Both the position numbers and the translations under genes were made by a program. Source: Gammaproteobacteria bacterium (GTDB lineage Bacteria > Pseudomonadota > Gammaproteobacteria > GRL18). Taken from it: DNA of 8,125 nucleotides. The notes under the pieces were generated by a model that worked only from the letters and a program-made list of their open reading frames with translations, was not told the DNA's origin and made no database searches. Shown piece by piece: positions 6,096 to 8,125 of this stretch; the first letter of the stretch is position 1; each line of letters begins with the position of its first letter. The stretch is taken from the NCBI GenBank assembly GCA_013139395.1, contig WTAX01000123.1, forward strand, positions 1 through 8,125, in the 5' to 3' direction.

Positions 6096-6911
6096 ATGGA
6101 TTTAATTCAAATCATTATTTTAGCACTGGTTCAGGGACTTACTGAGTTCTTGCCTATTTCCAGTTCTGCACATTTAATTCTTATTCCACAACTGATTGGC
6201 TGGACCGATCAGGGTTTAGCCTTTGATGTTGCCACACATTTTGGCACACTGATAGCTGTCCTGTGGTATTTTCGTCACGATCTGCAGCCATTATTTACAG
6301 ATTGGAGCAAATCGATTCAATTAAGACAAAATACCGGCGACAGCATGTTAGCCTGGGGCGTTATTTTAGGCACAATTCCCGCCGGAATTATTGGTTTTTT
6401 GATTAATGGTTATTCTGATCAACTGCGCAATCCTCTCATCATAGCCTGCACCACTATTATTTTTGGCTTACTCCTTTGGTATGCTGATGCCAGAGTACAA
6501 AAAAGCATCGCCAACAAAACAGCACTAAAAACTGAACATCAACTTAATCTGAAAATGGTTTTATTTATTGGTTGCGCACAAGCTATAGCACTAATCCCTG
6601 GTACATCCCGTTCTGGAATTACTATCACAGCCGCGTTATTACTGGGTATGAGTCGGACAGCTTCAGCCCGATTTTCTTTTTTATTATCCATCCCGCTGAT
6701 TTTAGCCGCCAGTTTAATGAAGACTATTGAACTTAACAACTCAGCAAACCATATCCCCTGGCTGGATATTATTTTAGGCGTCGGCCTGTCTGCTATCAGC
6801 GCCTATTTCTGTATCCATTATTTTATTAAATTATTAGATAGTGTCGGCATGATGCCTTTTATCATTTATCGCTTATTCCTTGGTATTGTTTTATTTTTAA
6901 TATTTTTTTAA
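6096..6911 (+). CDS. uppP: Undecaprenyl-diphosphatase (UppP/BacA)
   Basis: Integral inner-membrane phosphatase that converts undecaprenyl diphosphate to undecaprenyl phosphate, recycling the lipid carrier for peptidoglycan and other surface polymers; overproduction gives bacitracin resistance in E. coli. At 271 residues it is the family's usual size. The family motif (E/Q)xxxE is Gln13-Glu17 in QGLTEFLPISSSAHL, with His26 as the conserved His. The second motif PGTSRSG (168-174) contains the conserved Arg172. Several hydrophobic segments are evident, for example 1-12, 88-104, 113-130, 154-167, 194-207, 223-245 and 255-271. AGGA at 6087-6090 lies 5 bases before the ATG. It sits between the MidA-like gene (52 bp upstream) and the VanZ-like gene (33 bp downstream), all on the plus strand. 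Confidence 0.97.
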   Translation: MDLIQIIILALVQGLTEFLPISSSAHLILIPQLIGWTDQGLAFDVATHFGTLIAVLWYFRHDLQPLFTDWSKSIQLRQNTGDSMLAWGVILGTIPAGIIGFLINGYSDQLRNPLIIACTTIIFGLLLWYADARVQKSIANKTALKTEHQLNLKMVLFIGCAQAIALIPGTSRSGITITAALLLGMSRTASARFSFLLSIPLILAASLMKTIELNNSANHIPWLDIILGVGLSAISAYFCIHYFIKLLDSVGMMPFIIYRLFLGIVLFLIFF

Positions 6912-6944
6912 GAAACAATAACATCCTAGTTGAGCAATTAAACT

Positions 6945-7334
6945 ATGTATTATAGAAATTTATGGCTCACTATCGGGGCATTCTACATTGGCTTTATTCT
7001 CGCCGCTTCCTTATTAAAAGCACCCGATATTAATGTAATTATCAACCATACAGATAAAGCAGCTCATTTTCTTACCTATTTTATTCTGGTTGGATGGTTT
7101 ATACAGTTATATCAAAAATTGAGCAGTCGAATAATCATTTTAATCAGTGCTATTGCTTTGGGAATGTTAATTGAATTTCTTCAAGGTATGACGACTTATC
7201 GAAGTTTTGACTTTGCTGATGAAATTGCAAATTCTATTGGTGCGCTTAGTGCTTTTATTTTAGCCAGAACCACTTTTGATTCCCTGTTAGCTACATTTGA
7301 TCACTGGTTTTATCAACTCAAAAAAACTAATTAG
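6945..7334 (+). CDS. VanZ-like family small membrane protein
   Basis: A 129-residue protein with predicted membrane helices at about 7-24, 40-56, 62-80 and 91-107. The VanZ-like pattern is present: DKAAHFLTYFIL (37-48) with the conserved Asp/His, IEFLQGMTTYRSFDFADEIANSIGA (76-100) with Glu77, Gln80, Arg86, Asp92, Asn96 and Gly99. The family is named for enterococcal VanZ, which gives low-level teicoplanin resistance, but chromosomal proteobacterial members have no established function. The position 33 bp after uppP suggests an envelope or lipid-carrier-related role (inference). Its ribosome site is weak (GAG at 6932-6934). It converges with cca across a 39-bp gap that contains no convincing terminator. 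Confidence 0.85.
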   Translation: MYYRNLWLTIGAFYIGFILAASLLKAPDINVIINHTDKAAHFLTYFILVGWFIQLYQKLSSRIIILISAIALGMLIEFLQGMTTYRSFDFADEIANSIGALSAFILARTTFDSLLATFDHWFYQLKKTN

Positions 7335-7373
7335 TGTGCATCCATAAATAATTTAACTATTTCAATCTTTATT

Positions 7374-8125
7374 TTATGATGATTGTATCTCATTTTTTTT
7401 ACATGCTCTTACTGCGGCGATACGCTTAATTCTCAATTGTTCAGCGATTTCTATTCCTTTAAATCCCTGAGCGACAATTTCAGCCGTATTTACCTGATTA
7501 GCTGCCTGAAAAAACTCTCTAAAACGCTGTGATTTCTCATCTGAACTATCTTCATAGCCCGTTCGTCCTTTGGCATCGGCTTCACAGGCCAGAATAAAAT
7601 GTTCAAACCGTTCAGGGCGGCGAAAAGCATCCAGGCGAGAGAATAAATCGACTATGGTTGAATTTTTTAATTCCTCAATACGATGGTAGTTCAAATGGAA
7701 CTCAGTCACTAATATAGCCAGAGCACTATACTGCTTTGGTACTTTCAAGCGCTGACACACGGCTTCAACCAGAGGAACACCACGGGACTCATGAGCAATA
7801 TGTTTAGGCCATTCTTTTTTGGGTGTTATGCCCTTACCCAGATCATGTAATAAAGCAGCAAAGCGAACCACAGGCTCTTTACTCAGTCGCGCCGCCTGCT
7901 CCAATACCATCATGGTATGGATTCCGGTATCAATTTCAGGATGCCATTGTTTGTTTTGCGGCACACCAAATAGTCGTTCTATTTCCGGGAAAAGACGTGC
8001 TAAGGCGCCACATTGTCTGAGCACCTGAAAAAATATCCAGGGGTTATCATCGGCCAATGCTTTTTCAACTTCCTGCCAGACACGTTCAGCCACCAGAGCA
8101 TCCACTTCATCATGTTCTACCAGGC
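7374..8125 (-). CDS. cca: Multifunctional CCA protein (tRNA nucleotidyltransferase), C-terminal part, truncated by window edge
   Basis: CCA-adding enzyme that builds or repairs the 3' CCA of tRNA. The E. coli type also carries an HD domain with phosphohydrolase activities. About 250 C-terminal residues are visible; the full protein is about 410 in E. coli. The frame continues through the window edge (LVEHDEVDALVAERVW...), so the GTG at 8105 is internal. ERVWQEVEKALADDNPWIFF, VLRQCGALARLFPEIERLFGVP and WHPEIDTGIHTMMVLEQAA match the E. coli enzyme closely. The HD motif is RFAALLHDLGKG, followed by LKVPKQYSALAILVTEFH, SRLDAFRRPERFEHF, ACEADAKGRTGYE and the terminal GFKGIEIAEQLRIKRIAAV. The nucleotidyltransferase domain lies outside. 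Convergent with the VanZ-like gene. Confidence 0.96.
   Translation of the reverse strand, partial: LVEHDEVDALVAERVWQEVEKALADDNPWIFFQVLRQCGALARLFPEIERLFGVPQNKQWHPEIDTGIHTMMVLEQAARLSKEPVVRFAALLHDLGKGITPKKEWPKHIAHESRGVPLVEAVCQRLKVPKQYSALAILVTEFHLNYHRIEELKNSTIVDLFSRLDAFRRPERFEHFILACEADAKGRTGYEDSSDEKSQRFREFFQAANQVNTAEIVAQGFKGIEIAEQLRIKRIAAVRACKKNEIQSS

Noticed and set aside
6539..6739. Minus-strand open frame of 66 codons
   Set aside because: It is antisense to the conserved PGTSRSG region of uppP and has no recognisable domain.
6945..7334. Glycopeptide resistance gene vanZ in the strict sense
   Set aside because: Only family-level similarity is visible and no other van genes are present. A VanZ-like family label is all that can be supported.
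7335..7373. Terminator between the VanZ-like gene and cca
   Set aside because: The only inverted repeat seen (AAATA...TATTT) is a 5-bp all-AT stem with no convincing T tract.
7819..8028. Two overlapping plus-strand open frames (7819-8028 and 7823-8020)
   Set aside because: Both are antisense to the HD domain of cca, whose frame is clearly the coding one.
8103..8105. GTG as the start of a short stand-alone HD protein
   Set aside because: The cca frame continues upstream to the window edge with residues matching the CCA protein, so this GTG is an internal valine.

Overview
This window looks like ordinary chromosome from an AT-rich gammaproteobacterium. The CCA-adding enzyme, FolK, MidA-like methyltransferase and PTR1-type pteridine reductase all resemble gammaproteobacterial proteins I know. 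The sequence alone does not allow a genus call. Methanotrophs or sulfur oxidisers related to Methylococcales/Thiotrichales would fit, but that is a guess. I see no phage, transposase, CRISPR, tRNA or rRNA.

Layout, left to right. (1) The 3' part of a folK gene (+) is cut by the left edge. (2) A minus-strand HDOD regulator with a degenerate N-terminal cyclic-nucleotide-binding-like domain converges on folK. (3) Divergent from it is a two-gene plus-strand operon encoding a Memo-family protein and an AMMECR1-domain protein. These are the 'B' and 'A' components of the poorly understood AmmeMemoRadiSam set, and no radical-SAM partner is visible. (4) A minus-strand pair follows: a PTR1/FolM-like pteridine reductase, then ridA. 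Between them is an AT-rich block of two different tandem repeats (3740-3871). (5) Plus-strand genes follow: a MidA/NDUFAF7-like methyltransferase, uppP (undecaprenyl-diphosphatase) and a small VanZ-like membrane protein. (6) The C-terminal two thirds of the multifunctional CCA protein (cca, minus strand) runs off the right edge.

Functional themes. FolK and the pteridine reductase both act on pterins. UppP and possibly the VanZ-like protein concern envelope lipid carriers. Cca repairs tRNA 3' ends and RidA removes reactive imines. The folK-cca end members recall the tsaD-plsY-folB-folK-cca neighbourhood of pseudomonads. The HDOD, Memo, AMMECR1 and ridA genes look like an interruption of that neighbourhood (inference).

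The items most worth a second look are the Memo-AMMECR1 pair without its radical-SAM enzyme, the composite tandem-repeat block between folM and ridA, and a 15-bp in-frame duplication at the start of the AMMECR1 gene. Almost the whole window is coding. The longest gene-free stretches are 195 bp (1735-1929), 178 bp (4639-4816) and 140 bp (3731-3870).
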